Assembly (NCBI GenBank): GCA_917880885.1
Contig: OU862917.1
Location: forward strand, 25,966,104 to 26,030,103
Origin: Limnephilus marmoratus
Taxonomy: Eukaryota > Arthropoda > Insecta > Trichoptera > Limnephilidae
Length of the DNA stretch: 64,000 bases
Direction of reading: 5' to 3'
Shown here: positions 10,267 to 21,824 of the stretch, piece after piece
Layout of the letters: each line of letters begins with the position of its first letter
Numbering within the stretch: the stretch's first letter is position 1
Program-made: the position numbers and the translations under genes
The notes under the pieces: model-generated
The model's database searches: none
The model's input: only the letters and a program-made list of their open reading frames with translations
Told to the model about the DNA's origin: nothing

Positions 10267-10487
10267 CAAAACCTATACCGATTCAGTGGCGGTAACGACA
10301 ATTTACATTTTAAATATACCTCTATATTGGTTATTTTTTATCACTTTGCAAAAACAAAAATTGTTCTAAAATCTAGATAAAATAATCTTTCCAATGTGTA
10401 TATTAGAAATTAATAATTTTATTTCTAAATATTTAAATTTTGATATTGAAAATTTAAAGCGACCGAAACGCGGTAGGGATTGTAAAT
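10267..10487. mobile_element. Inverted-repeat MITE, family F, copy 2
   Basis: Inverted relative to copy 1. It keeps AACCTATACCGATTCAGTGG at one end and the CCTCTATATTGG / AATCTTTCCAATGTG core. The other end (GCGACCGAAACGCGG) is more decayed. Confidence 0.6.
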
Positions 10488-10649
10488 ACGCAACCGGGCA
10501 AGAAGGCTAGTTGTTAATCAAACTGAGAGCGTTATAAGCAATGAATAGAGGTATAAGGTGTGTCCTGAAAATAGTATGTATAAAAAAAGTACACATCATA
10601 GATCTATGACGAAAAAAGTAACGTCAACCTCCCAATACAATGCGTAGAC

Positions 10650-10895
10650 CAGGGGTCCTAGCATGGTCGATCGATATAGGTTTTATCGAAAATGTCGGTA
10701 ACTTGACATCGCTCCCGAACACGACTGCAGACCGCTAACGAAAAAACAACAGTTCACTACGACTAAGGGTTCCTAATTTATTTAACGTGAATTGTTATTT
10801 GTTCGTTAGCGGCCTGCAATCGTGCTCGAGAGCGATGACAAGTTACCGACATTTTCGATAAAACCTATATCGATCGACCATGCTAGATACCCAGG
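10650..10895. mobile_element. Long-inverted-repeat MITE, family D, copy 1
   Basis: Arms of ~90 bp, outer part CTAGCATGGTCGATCGATAT, inner part CCGCTAACGAA, are nearly identical inverted copies around a ~40-bp centre. Transcribed, it would fold into one long hairpin. A diverged copy is at 20195-20441. I do not see a clean target duplication. Confidence 0.65.
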
Positions 10896-10949
10896 ACGCT
10901 CAAGGTCGAATGGTCATAAACTCATATACATACATATCGAAGTAAATCT

Positions 10950-11265
10950 GATGGCCTCTGTGGTCGAGGGGTGAGGCTCTCGACTAGCGATCCAGAAGTC
11001 GCGGGTTCAAATCCCGGCGTGGGCAAGTAAATTTTATTTGATTGATTTGTGTTTTCATAATTTAATCATTTAAAATAATATAGGGTATATTTGCGGCACG
11101 TTCCAGTGTGGAAGATACTCTCAGTATCGCCCTGAAACCACCATTCAGAATTGATACGTTGCTTGAAATGGCTTTGGTCGTATTTGGTGACTTGATCGCA
11201 CTTCCCCATTTTCTTACAAACCATCTCCTTCTCCTCTCCACTTACTGGCCCCAGGTGGTTTGGCA
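10950..11265 (+). mobile_element. tRNA-derived SINE, family S1, copy a
   Basis: The head (10950-11024) is tRNA-like: TGGTCGAGGGG fits a Pol III A-box and GGTTCAAATCC (11004-11014) a B-box. The body (TTTGCGGCACGTTCCAGTGTG, then GATACTCTCAGTATCGCCCT) recurs in the S1 copies at 25141 and 29755. The head is not a good tRNA gene because the stems do not close, so I call it a SINE. Confidence 0.75.
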
Positions 11266-11924
11266 CTAAAAAACCCAGATATAACCAAAATGAGGTTCTT
11301 CTAATACCGATATAATGTTACATTATGGACCGACAGCGTAGTTTTACCTATTATCTAAAGTAAAATGCCATTATTTTTGTTAGGCGGTACCTAACCTTTG
11401 CTAAGACAGCCTAGAAAACCCAAAACAAAGAGATTATCATGCGGTATTGTAATACCTACTAAGCCATGGTGGTTTTCTAGAAGGTTGTTATGAAAAATCA
11501 CCGTAATTATTAGTGACGTAAATAGGAGAAAAAGTTGTCGTTTATAAGATAAATTAAAACGCTTCGATCGCCCAGTTCTTATAATGTAATATTATATTTA
11601 TAAATAGAATAAACAAAGATATTATGACGTCAAAGAAATTTAAAATGAACCTTCCATGTTTGCCTAGTGTCCGGATAGAATGTTCGCTTGTATACATAAA
11701 GATGGACGTCAAATACGAAAAAATATTTTACAAGAAATATGGGCGGTTAAAAAATGGCAAAGTAATTGGGATTTGTTAGCACAGTGGTTAAATGCGTTGC
11801 TTCCGGATAGATGAAGGGTTATGATTGCGAGATTCTGGTTTTAAATTTAAAAAATAAATAAAACAATATCTTTGTTTACAAACACGAAATTTACTTAATT
11901 TATTACGACAGACTGGTTTCGCGT
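11266..11924. other. Unassigned interval with a tRNA-like remnant
   Basis: Mostly featureless AT-rich DNA. At about 11775-11850 TTAGCACAGTGG, followed by a cloverleaf-like run and an A-rich tail, may be a decayed SINE head. Confidence 0.25.
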
Positions 11925-12300
11925 AACATGCGATTGATAGATTCTCCCATCTTAATAAACGGATTGCAATCTTTAGAGCACAGGCGTCGGGTGGGAATAA
12001 TATCCTTGTTCTACCGGTATTTCAATGGAAGATGCTCCGAGGAACTGGCGTCATTGATCCCCTCAGCACCGGTGCATAGTCGGGAACCACGTCGAACACG
12101 TGCCCAACATACGTACACGGCTGACATGTGTCACGTGAGAACGGTTCACCTATACAACTCATTTTTAAGTTCAACAGCTCGGCTGTGGAACGATTTGCCA
12201 GCCTCAATGTTTCCTCCTTCCTGCAACATGGGTCTCTTCAAGACCAAAGTTCATTCGTTCCTCAATTAAAAAGATCCTCCACACAGCATCTCAGATGACA
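11925..12300 (+). pseudogene. LINE-R ORF2 C-terminal end, 5'-truncated copy
   Basis: The frame MRLIDSPILINGLQSLEHRR... to KTKVHSFLN* (stop about 12267) matches the C-terminus of the LINE at 62144-64000 (RLIDSPILTDGLQSLEHRR). It is followed by the shared 3' tail (CCTCCACACAGCATC). The copy lacks everything upstream, as is usual after incomplete reverse transcription. The tail is interrupted by the SINE at 12301 and resumes at about 12512. Confidence 0.85.
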
Positions 12301-12511
12301 TTTTTTTAAATATTTTTTTTTAAAACAAAGACAAACATTCCCGGGTTACGAATAACCGAACAATGTTTGAAAATCTCCTACTACCACCACAGAAAGCCGA
12401 AAATGTTGCTTGTGTTGTGATGGAGGACTTAGCCAGTCGAGGAATCTAACACGCGACGCCCAGGTGGGACCCAAGCGCTATGCCCACTGCCCACTCAACC
12501 ACTGACCCTTC
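12301..12511 (-). mobile_element. tRNA-like SINE, family S3, copy a, nested in a LINE tail
   Basis: Read on the minus strand, it starts near GTGGTTGAGTGGGCA (A-box-like), passes TTAGATTCCTCGACTGG (a weak B-box) and ends in an A-rich tail (plus-strand T-runs 12301-12320). LINE tail sequence breaks off at GATGACA (12300) and continues as ACATAGGCCCTGG (from 12512), so the SINE landed in an existing LINE copy. A second copy is at 53775-53976. Confidence 0.7.
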
Positions 12512-12545
12512 ACATAGGCCCTGGCGGAAATTATTTTCCTCAAGT
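12512..12545 (+). mobile_element. Remainder of the split LINE-R 3' tail
   Basis: ATAGGCCCTGGCGGAAATTA and TTTTCCTCAAG continue the LINE tail interrupted at 12300. This is the terminal hairpin segment also found in the S2 SINEs. Confidence 0.7.
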
Positions 12546-12998
12546 TGGAGTTAAAAGTAAAAAAACAACATTTTAAAAACTTCCATTTATATACATTTTC
12601 CTTAGCTTGTAACGCAATTTTATTAAGGTTAATTAATTTTTATTTTCCTCTTTTGCTTATATACCCACATAAGAATACTGAAAAGTTAATACGTGTGTAC
12701 AATTTACATAAATAAACATTATACTATATGAGATCGGTAGGTTGAAACTGACGTTCCCACACTCGTGAATAAATAACTAATAATAATGACACTTGGTTAA
12801 GTACTAATAAATAAATATTGTTTGATCTTGACATATACTCCGCAATCATAAATACCTGGTGAAAACTATAATACACGCTGGAAGAGAATATAACGACACC
12901 AGAAAGATAAGTTTTATCGTCGCTTTGAGCGACATGGATTACAGAATTTAACAAAGGTGTGGGAATGGGTTTTATATGCCGAGCAGGTAATGCTTGTA
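12546..12998. other. Unassigned AT-rich interval
   Basis: No gene or repeat recognised. Confidence 0.2.
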
Positions 12999-13715
12999 CA
13001 GGGTTTTCCAATAAGAGGTGTTATTTTGAATAGCCCGCTATTTCGGTAGATGTCACTTTTGAAGCTGTGATTTTTTGACATTTGACAAGTAGAAACTACG
13101 CCATTAATAAAAATGGAACGATACACGCTTCAACAACGCATTGAAATTATTAAATTAAATTATTAAATTGAGGCTGGAGCAACAGTTACGGTGAATGGAT
13201 TGCGCCATCGAGAGATTTGATGATTTTTTATGGCCGGAATTGGATGGTATTAATCTGGACAACGTTTATTTTCAACAAGATGGCGCTACGTGCCACACAA
13301 GCAACGAAACCATTGATCTTTTACGGGAAAATTTCCGGACCGTGTTATCTCTCGAAGAGGTGATCACAATTGGCCACCGAGATCTTGTGATTTAACACCT
13401 TGCGACTTCTTCCTTTGGGGCCACGTGAAAGAGAAGGTCTACGCCAACAGCCCAGCGTCGATTCAAGACCTCAAAGATGGAATTCGTGAGGCTAACGAGG
13501 ACATAGGGCAGCCACTTTGCGATTTGGTTTTGGAAAATTTCATGAAAAGGATATGGTCCTGTAAGCGTGGTCGTGGTGGTCATTTGCCTGATGTTATTTT
13601 CCACTATTAACGGCATACCTTCCTCTTTATAATGAAATAAACATCCGATCATTTATATTAAAAAATGGCATTTTTCTTTGAATATCAAAATAACACCGCT
13701 TATTGGAAAACCCTG
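12999..13715 (+). mobile_element. Internally deleted mariner/Tc1-type element
   Basis: Terminal inverted repeats CAGGGTTTTCCAATAAG (matching over ~30 bp with one change) are flanked by TA on both sides (12997-12998, 13716-13717). At 717 bp it is about half the usual length. It contains a transposase start (MERYTLQQRIEIIK at 13112) and a separate C-terminal part, so the middle is deleted. Confidence 0.88.
13112..13608 (+). pseudogene. mariner-like transposase, broken
   Basis: The N-terminal 14 residues are followed by a stop and a jump to the catalytic region YFQQDGATCHTS (about 13268), where the D is the second metal ligand. A frameshift near 13350 separates it from LTPCDFFLWGHVKEKVY (about 13390-13445), which carries the third acidic residue. 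The frame then runs to a stop near 13608. It cannot make an active enzyme. Confidence 0.8.
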
Positions 13716-14081
13716 TACATTTAATACTATCGGGGTCCAATTCCATCCTCATGTTTAGCACTATTTTTATTGTTGACATATCACAAAGCACTTATATTAC
13801 ATGTTATGTTATAAACATGATAGCTGGGCCGTGAAAAATCGAAATGTGTATTGTAGCGTAAAGTAGATTATTTGAGAATGAATAGATTGGTTATTCATCA
13901 AGCAAAAGAAATATAGGTACATATTTCACTTTCTTAAGGCGGTACACAACCCTAAAAATTGTTTGCTCAAAACTCACATTTTAATTACTTCCGGCAAATC
14001 CGTAACTATAATAACTTTTTTTATTTCCATGCCACACAAGACGACTTATTTATATATTAGATTAATAAAAACAGTACCTTA
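13716..14081. other. Unassigned interval
   Basis: AT-rich, no gene or element ends recognised. Confidence 0.2.
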
Positions 14082-14245
14082 GGGAACGTACCCATACTAC
14101 GTGACCTCTTCGGGGGGGGGGGTCTTCAAAATGTCACGCTTGGTACAAATGAGCGGCAGTTTGCTTAGGATTTTAGTCACCGGGGGGGGGGGGGGGGGTG
14201 GTTAAAAATTGCAAAAAACTGGTCACGTAGTATGGGTATGTTCCC
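14082..14245. mobile_element. PIF/Harbinger-like MITE, family A, copy 3
   Basis: Full-length copy (164 bp) with GGGAACGTACCCATACTACG ends, TTA on both flanks (14079-14081, 14246-14248), and G-tracts on either side of CAAATGAGCGGCAG. Reverse orientation relative to copy 2. Confidence 0.82.
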
Positions 14246-14977
14246 TTAGCATTAATATATTTTACGTACAACGATTTCAAAACTTTATAACCCGTTTTTC
14301 AACTATAAAGTTAGCGGTAAGCACCAGATTTTATTTTTCTAGACCATGAATTAATAACTTCGGGAGGACAACATGGAGACACACATTTTAAATATTTATA
14401 ATACGTTGTTCAGAATTAATTAAAATGAACGCGGCAGAAAGGTCGAATCTCCACCAGGCCTGCTAGGGTGAATTCGACCATACGTTCGTACAATACGACG
14501 TGCCGCGGCGTATATTTGTTTACACGCTTTCTTCACTTAAGATGTTAAGATTTCCACATTATTTATCTTCTTCTTCTTTTCTTTGATACGGCAAATTCGA
14601 CAGTAGGTCCGTCCAGTGCACGGGTCGCGAGTCGCAATTTGTATACACGGCTTCTTTACTTACGTCGTTAAGATTCTGAATATATTTTAGGGTATATTGT
14701 CGTCTTAACATAACTACATAATTATTAATAAAATGTCAATAAATATTTCAACCAAAAGCAGAAGTATGAAACAACAAAGGAAGAGCTCTAACATCACGAA
14801 ATGTGCACAACTTTTTCAGCCGAGAAATTACTTAATTATTTCGCAATATTGTTTGTAACACATTTTGATCAAAACGAAAAAAATTATCAAAAAACATTGT
14901 CGAAAGAAGGGCAGTGGCAAACTACTAGTTATTCATAAAACATGAAATTAAGTTAAGTTTTCATTAACAGGTTAGAC
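14246..14977. other. Unassigned interval
   Basis: No gene seen. Two related stretches (about 14445-14540 and 14585-14690, both with GTATACACG/TTTACACG and CTTCTTTACTT/CTTTCTTCACTT words) hint at an old local duplication. Confidence 0.2.
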
Positions 14978-15895
14978 CATAGGTTCTCAACGTGGGCGTT
15001 TGAGACTTTCAGGGGACAGTAAAAGACCCAGAGAAAATTAGGGGGCGTTGAGATGGCACAGTGAGGGCGTGGGCAGGTAAAAAAAATGGTAAAAAAAGAC
15101 AAAAAAGACGCAAATACGTACTAATAAGTAAACTTTAATATTGGTTAATTTTTGTTATTGCTTGTATTGTAATCATTTCAATCACGTGTGCGAAAATTAT
15201 ATTCACATATACAGAAGTAGACGAAAATTAAACTGAAAGATTCCATTACATTCAAATCTACATAAAATTGGATGATATGAAATTGTTTCATTTTTTATTA
15301 TACATAATATTATCATCTTACGTGTATTATTATTATTAAGGATTGCCACTATATCATGAATACGAGAAGGAAGGAGATAGCAATCCGGTACTTAAAATAC
15401 AAAAGATTTTATTTTTAACTTACTAAACAAGAAAGTACTCGTAACTTAATATACTTAAATTATTTGTTAGGGGCCATCCAAATATTACGTCACACCTTAA
15501 GGAAGGGGGGAGGGGAGTAGAGAAGTGTGACAAGAGGTACGGGGGGGGGGGGGGGTCATCAGCTCTGATGACCCCTAAATCTAAATGATTATAACACAAA
15601 ACTTTTTTATTGCAAAATATGTGACGTCACGCTAGGGGGAGAGGCTCTCGCAAATGTGACGATGTGTGACAGGGACGGGGTGGAAAATTCGTGAAATTCG
15701 TGTGACGTAATTTATGGATAGCCCTTTATATTAGTCGAATTATTTATTTAATTTATTTATTCCGAATTTTTATTATTATTTAAGCGAATTATTTATTCCG
15801 TGACTATTGGTATCTAAGTAAAAAAAAATGTGGGAATTCGGGGAAAAAATATTCACAAAATGGGCAGTGAGCAAAATAAGGTTGTGAAATCGATG
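14978..15895. mobile_element. hAT-like repeat, family B-hAT, copy with nested MITE
   Basis: The left end CATAGGTTCTCAACGTGGGC and the next ~90 bp match the element at 38989-39525 (CCCAGAGAAAATTAGGGGGC, GATGGCACAGTGAG). The right end GGTTGTGAAATCGATG is a decayed inverse. A family C MITE sits inside at 15480-15725. I do not see the 8-bp duplication any more. Confidence 0.65.
15480..15725. mobile_element. MITE, family C, copy 2 (nested)
   Basis: Begins GGGGCCATCCAAATATTACG and ends in the inverse, with TTA at both flanks if one C-to-T change at the last base is allowed. It has a G-tract at 15541-15555 and GTGACGTCACG in the middle. It interrupts the hAT-like repeat. Confidence 0.7.
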
Positions 15896-16656
15896 AGCTG
15901 GATGATAACAAAAGTTTACTATTATTTTGAATGACTTGAATTTGCAGATACAAACGTCGACATTAAACCTGTTTTACGAACCTTCGCAAATATAATGAGT
16001 GGGTTTTACGTACGTAACATAAAATACATTATAGTAGGTAAATTCCACTTATCTCCAGTTGTCCACTGAGGCGATTGATAAGGCATAGGTAGGTGCTGCC
16101 TTTATCGGCACTTAAACTAGGTATGCGGCCTTACACGAGACGAACGATATCAAACCAGAACGGGGAATCTCGTCTGCGGGTCGAGGGATAACGAGGATTA
16201 TCTTGGAGTGAAACGTTATCGAAAAAATAAATAATACATACTGCAGAAATATATGCTTAACTAGGAATTGAAAGAGAAAAACCAAAAGCATTTTGTTGTA
16301 ATGATTTTTATTATTTTGGGGTCTTGTATCGAATATTGTCGTAACTGTTGCTCAATCTTTGAATCCATGTCTTTCTCAGTCTCATCTTTCATAAAATCCT
16401 GAATAATCAGCTGGGAACAGCTAATACAGGTCTCATAAAAAATCGGTGTTCCCTTAGAATCATGGTGAGAAATATGTTTTAGAAAGAGAAAACAACAAGC
16501 TTTATATTCAAATCTTAGTTAACGACAAAAGAATTAAAATGTACACCTACATGAAACCAAAGTTTCTTACCTTAATTAAAAAAAAAAAAGAAAAAAAGAT
16601 TGAATGAATTTTTTAATAATTATTTTTACATGAAATGAAAAAAAGTGGGGTTACGA
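15896..16656. other. Unassigned interval
   Basis: No gene or clear repeat end found. The segment 16040-16200 is slightly GC-richer but has no usable frame. Confidence 0.2.
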
Positions 16657-16992
16657 TTTTTTTTTTTTTTTTACATGAGCTCCACACAGGAGGCCCTGAG
16701 GAAAATAATTTCCCTCAGGGCCTATGTCATCTTTGGGGGTGCTGTGTAGAGGTTTTTTAAGAAAAGGAAGGAGAGGAGAGTTCTGGGAAGGAAACGGGTT
16801 TAAGGGGTGGGTAGGAATCTGGAGTTCAGTATGTCCTGGTCACCCGCCTCCAAGACCTAGACAAACCTTACCCCATGAACCCGGGCACTCCTGCTAAATC
16901 ACCAAACGTAGCGAACCACTTGGGGTGACCTATGGCAGAGGTGTTGGTTATCCAATAAAGGTTCCCGGGGCGGCGGTACCCATTCCCGCCTC
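16657..16992 (-). mobile_element. SINE family S2, copy b
   Basis: Nearly identical to copy a (6908-7255): same head GGGAGGCGGGAATGGGTACC read on the minus strand, same terminal hairpin, and a T-run (16657-16672) that is the poly(A) tail. The high identity of the two copies suggests recent activity. Confidence 0.82.
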
Positions 16993-17068
16993 ATACATTT
17001 GTCTAATAAAATATGTGTGTATTGTTTTTTTATCATTATCAGTAATTATTTGGTAATTATAGTTAGAT

Positions 17069-17440
17069 AAAACGTAAGGTGAGACATTTTAAAAACTTTT
17101 TTAGGTTTGCATTAAAAAAAATATATTTAAAAAATTAGGTTTATTTCTAATAATAAAATTTGATAGAGTATTTCATAATCTTTCAAAAACAGTTTTTAGT
17201 TTTCGGATACGTTCAGAAATATTGCGTTTATTTGGATTTTATTGCACAGCGAAAATATTCTAACCTTCTGACATTTAAAAAACATTTTTAAAAGACATTT
17301 AAAAAACTTTTTTAGGTTTGCGTTAAAAAAAATTATATTTCAAAAATTATTTTTATTTCTAATAATAAAATTTGATAGAGTATTTCATAATCTTTCAAAA
17401 ACAGTAAGCGAAAATATTCTAACCTTCTGATAGAATGTGC
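17069..17440. repeat. Local direct duplication, ~211-bp spacing
   Basis: The segment from ACTTTTTTAGGTTTGC to GTATTTCATAATCTTTC occurs at 17093 and again at about 17304, and both are followed later by GCGAAAATATTCTAACCTTC. The second unit has lost ~60 bp. No coding role seen. Confidence 0.65.
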
Positions 17441-17984
17441 CCGAGGCTTGAGAGTTTAATTCTTTTTGGCCTTACGAGCCACTTACATACGAGTACCTAC
17501 ATCGTTCATTGGATGGTTTTTTAAAATCATTATTTAAAAAAAAATCATTTTCTGAATGATAGCACATTGCATTGTCCACGGCACATCATTAAAATGTCAT
17601 TTATCTTGTTTGTTAGTGGTCAGTTGCGTAAATCTGCCCGTTATACGATATCTTAAACTTTGTTCTCTACGTGTTATTTGATTCATTGAATTGTAGCCCT
17701 GATGTGATTTCTCATTGTACACGAGTAAAATATTAGATCCATTGGCACTGTAATGAAAAAAAAAACACAAATTAAAATTTTAAAGTTCATTTAGGTAGTC
17801 GGAAATGTGAATTATATTATGGTTTTCCTCGCGAGCTCCATGAAATAATGACTGACGTGCACTGAGAAATGTCGAACAAAAATATCGAAAATGTAATTTT
17901 CTTACAATAGACAATCGATAGGTCTAATAATACCAGGCAAAAACAATCAACCCTGGAAAGCAATTAATATAAATTAAGTTTAAT

Positions 17985-19018
17985 CAGGGTGGCCACAAAA
18001 AACGGATTTCAAAATTCCCTGATAATTCCAGGTTTACCAGGGCAGTTTCTACATTTTTCCATGATATGTTAAATTTGATATAAGGGAACGTACCCATACT
18101 ACGTGACCTGTTCAGGGAGGGGTCTTCAAAATACCACGCTTGGTACAAATGAGCGGCGGGGGGCTTAGGTTTTTGGTCACCGGGGGGGGGGGGGGTTAAA
18201 AGTGCAAAAAGTTGGTCACGTAGTATGGGTACGTTTCCTATGGGGATATCGTTTGTTAAATAAATAATAAAGGGAATTCCGTCATCTATAGCATAAATTA
18301 TTTCTTTGCATTACAATAATCTATTAAACAAAAAATACACTTGTTACAAATTTATGATATTTCGCCTGAAGACAATTTGTGAAGAAATGAAAAGACCAGA
18401 CAAAAATAGAAAAATAAACAAAAAAAACATTAACATTAGAAGAGATACAAAACAAATATCACATGAAACAAGCAACAATACTAGGGAACAGTTTAGATTT
18501 AGAATATTAATAATTAAAACAATATACCCTTTGGGTAGAAGAAAAGAAAAGAAGAAACCATATCTGAACCATAAGAAAATGCTTATGGTTCAGAGAAAAC
18601 TGAACCATAAGCATTCAACTAAAGTTTAGAAAAAGGTTTATTATGTATTTACACGAAGCTATGGTATAAATAGTGATGCAATGTAATTTTATAAATATTA
18701 AAAACCTTGATTTAAATGTTAAAATACCTACACACACAAAATAAAAACACACACACACATCAACTAGATAACATGATTGTGTTGCAAGTTTGTCTTTGTC
18801 GGCATATCTTTTGTAACACAAGTCGCAAGTAAAAGTAATAAAACACAACTTTGGAGTTTCACAAATTGCAAAATAACAAATATAGTTTTATTTTTGGAAT
18901 TCCCTGATATTATAAATTTTTTTTGAAATTCCCTGACATTTCCCTGATAATTCCAGGTTCGGTAAAATTCCCTGATAATTCCAGGTTTTCCAGGTATTCC
19001 AGGTCTATGGCCACCCTG
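17985..19018. mobile_element. hAT-like element with CAGGGTGGCCAC ends, nested MITE inside
   Basis: The left end CAGGGTGGCCACAAAAAA and the right end TATGGCCACCCTG are inverted repeats. Subterminal TTCCCTGATAATTCCAGGT repeats occur near both ends, as in transposase-binding regions. TTAAT lies at both flanks (17980-17984, 19019-19023), shorter than the usual 8-bp hAT duplication, so the class is less sure. A family A MITE is inserted at 18084-18238. A 107-codon Lys-rich frame (18306-18629) is not convincing. Confidence 0.7.
18084..18238. mobile_element. PIF/Harbinger-like MITE, family A, copy 4 (nested)
   Basis: GGGAACGTACCCATACTACG at the left and its inverse at the right, with TAA at the left flank and TAT at the right (one change). 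G-tract at 18182-18195. It interrupts the CAGGGTGGCCAC element and so is younger than it. Confidence 0.8.
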
Positions 19019-19023
19019 TTAAT

Positions 19024-19598
19024 CCTAAAAGCCAATAAGAGGGTAGAGTAAGGCTTAAAACGTTAGAATTTAGCAGGTGTGATAATAATATTACATAATA
19101 ACTATATTATGCGCTGCGATGGTGTTATAATAAATATTAAAACGAATCTAGATTAGATACAGTATTAATTAATTGAACTACGGATATAATACAGTTTAAT
19201 TTCCTTCATCGTAAAATTCACTCTGAGCGTTGAAATGGAATAATTAAGATTGGTCTTTGCGATACAAATGTACCTGTCTGCGATGAAGACGACTATTAGA
19301 ATGTTATTTTATTTTTTTAGAATGAAGGCTATCACAAAATCACCTCACTCCGATGATTATCGAAGGCATAAAATTATATTTTTTTATCTTACTGCCTGTA
19401 GGATCAGCCTGCCAATGATTCTGCCGGTGGGGTGAGGTATGTTGCTGAACAGAATCGCTTATGATATCCATAAAATTCAAAGGGGAAATTCTATTGATTC
19501 TTGAAAAAATCTCACCTAATTCATGCAACCTTCATCACTTCCCGGATACCTCCAAAGAGTTATTGTTATTAGTACTTAACTTAAATTTGGTACAATTT
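19024..19598. other. Unassigned interval
   Basis: No gene recognised. Confidence 0.2.
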
Positions 19599-19943
19599 GG
19601 GAGGCGGGTATGGGTAGTTCGCTACGTTTGGTGACTTGGCAGGAGTGCCCGGATTTACGGGGTGAGGGTGGATGGGAAGAGAATGGTTGAGGGAGTCCCT
19701 TTGACTTCTCCAGCCGTACTATCTCCGAACATCGCCTTGCAACGTAGTGGGAGGGATGAATTCATATGTCCGTCACTTCTGGACATACTAGATTCGTACC
19801 CACTCGTCACACCCCTTTCCTTCCCAGAACTTCCTCTCCTTCCTTTCCTAAAAAGACTCTCCGTACAGCATCCCCAAATACGACATAGGCCCTGGGGGGA
19901 ATTATTTTCCTCAGGGCCACACGTGTGGAGCTAATGTAAAAAA
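19599..19943 (+). mobile_element. SINE family S2, copy d
   Basis: Starts GGGAGGCGGGTATGGGTA, continues GTTCGCTACGTTTGGTGAC and ends with the terminal hairpin (GGCCCTGGGGGG / CCTCAGGGCC) and GTGGAGCTAATGTAAAAAA. More diverged than copies a and b. It has the longer middle block (CATCGCCTTGCAACG) shared with copies e and f. Confidence 0.75.
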
Positions 19944-20194
19944 CACCTGCAAATCTATTTTTATTAGTATAAAATATTTTTTGTTGGCAACGCATGAGGC
20001 ATTTTACAAATATTTTATTTTTGTTATCTCTAGGCATAACGAATTTAAGGACACCGGCAGGAGTGGAGGTTTTTTCGCCGGGCAGGACCCTCTGAGAGTA
20101 GTAGGGCCGACGATTTATTCAATATTTATGCACGCAAATACTTTTGTTGTACTTGTGAGCTACTATCGAAAAACTGTTTTCACTAACCACTGCC

Positions 20195-20441
20195 TGGGCC
20201 CCCTAGCACGGTCGATTGATAAGGATTATATCGATAACTTTCAGTAACTTCTAATCGTTCCTTAGGACAACTGCAGATCGCTGACGTACAAACAATAGTT
20301 GGCGTCGAATATATTAAGAACCCTTAGTCATTGTGAACTGTTATTATACGTTAGCGGTTTGCAATAATGCTAGGGAACGAAAAGAACATACCGATAGTTA
20401 TCGATACAATCCTTATCAATCGAGTCGATTCTTGAGTCCCT
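20195..20441. mobile_element. Long-inverted-repeat MITE, family D, copy 2
   Basis: A diverged relative of 10650-10895, with CTAGCACGGTCGATTGAT at the left and CAATCGAGTCGATTCTTGAG at the right; CTGCAGATCGCTGACG and CGTTAGCGGTTTGCA form the inner arm ends. Confidence 0.6.
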
Positions 20442-20788
20442 CTCACGTTGTCCCATTCCCCTCATTTTGCTCCTTAGTGTTATTATTTTCAAATTAGATC
20501 CAATCCAATGTGTTCTGTTTCAATGGCAATTAATAAAAATATTTAGTATCTTTTGATTGATCTGAACATAACGTGGGTATTGCGTTTATTTTACGGTGTG
20601 TTTTATAGATATTTCACCATTAATTTTGATAATAGACTTTTGATTATCAAAACAAGGACGACGACGTGACATTTAAATTTGAACTAAAACCTACACACTG
20701 ATTTGCACATTTATTGAATAAGGTATTCTAATGTTTGTTTGGCTGCACATTCCGAATATCAAGGAACTTGTACAGGAATCGATTTTTG

Positions 20789-20850
20789 TGATTTAGCAGG
20801 AATGCCCGGGTTCTTGGAGTGAGGCTTGTCTAGGTGTTGGTGGCGAAAGC
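20789..20850 (+). mobile_element. SINE family S2 fragment
   Basis: GATTTAGCAGGAATGCCCGG and GAGTGAGGCTTGTCTAGG match the S2 middle. The rest of the element is absent or unrecognisable. Confidence 0.5.
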
Positions 20851-21820
20851 GTTCCCTCACCTCCTGGGTGGCGGTTCAGAACGGGAGAGACTACTTGAGG
20901 CAGACATAATCATCTCCAGCCTAAGAAAACCCTATTTTGCTCCTTATTTAACGAGAGTTTTTTAGAGTGATACAATGGTTGCCATTCTGATTTTGCATGG
21001 AATTTGACAGAAATGCTCAAATGGGAGTTGCACCATGACTAATTTTACTTATGCTAATATTGTCATTCAGTTAGAAAAGTTACTGTAAAGTTAATAAAAA
21101 GTAATGAAAATGTTCATAGCTGTAAGGTTTTAATTATCAGTCACTTGAAGTATCAATCTCATCATAATAATTAAATAAAAACCAAATAAGAAAATATTTA
21201 GCCATAAAGCAAGCTGCCCGCATTCGACCAAACATGTTGACATTTGAATTTAACTGCCACCAATAAAGATTAATATTTAGAATGTAAACCCATTCAAATC
21301 GTAAGGAATATCCATTAAATACGTAGGTAATGAAGTTTCATGAAATAACTACTGGCAGGGGCAAATAACTGACATTTAATAAATAATGGCTTCATCGAGG
21401 CGACGGAGAGCCAACAGGAGTAATATTATGTACGCTGTAAAACGATTGACTTGTGTCTCGGCAAGATAAAAGAAAATTCTAAGCGAATGTAAACCATTTA
21501 TGCAAACGATAATAATATACGGTGGCCTATTCACATATAAGATATAAGCGATATTCTTTGCCGCAGTGGATCAAGCGGGATTCCAACGGGTGTATATTTG
21601 TATGAGCTTTCGCGGCTAGCGCAAAACTTTAACCTTTTCAATACCGCTATTCCGCTCGGGTAGGCGGTATCTTTTTGCTCGTTTTGCGAAACAGGTGCTA
21701 TCGCTATCCATTTCAATATTAAAATGCTCTTTTCACCGGTCATGCACGATGACAGATGCACAACCGTTTACCATACATAAATGGTTGTACATCAGTTGTT
21801 TAAAAAATAAAACACGTTTA
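20851..21820. other. Unassigned interval
   Basis: No gene recognised. At 21590-21700 the GC content rises (TTTCGCGGCTAGCGC, CCGCTCGGGTAGGCGG) without a supported frame. Confidence 0.2.
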
Positions 21821-21824
21821 TTAG

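Noticed and set aside
10950..11024. Possible tRNA gene
   Set aside because: A- and B-boxes are good but the acceptor and anticodon stems do not close, and the body continues as a repeated SINE.
18306..18629. 107-codon Lys/Asn/Ile-rich frame
   Set aside because: It lies within a non-autonomous transposon, has AT-driven composition and shows no motif.
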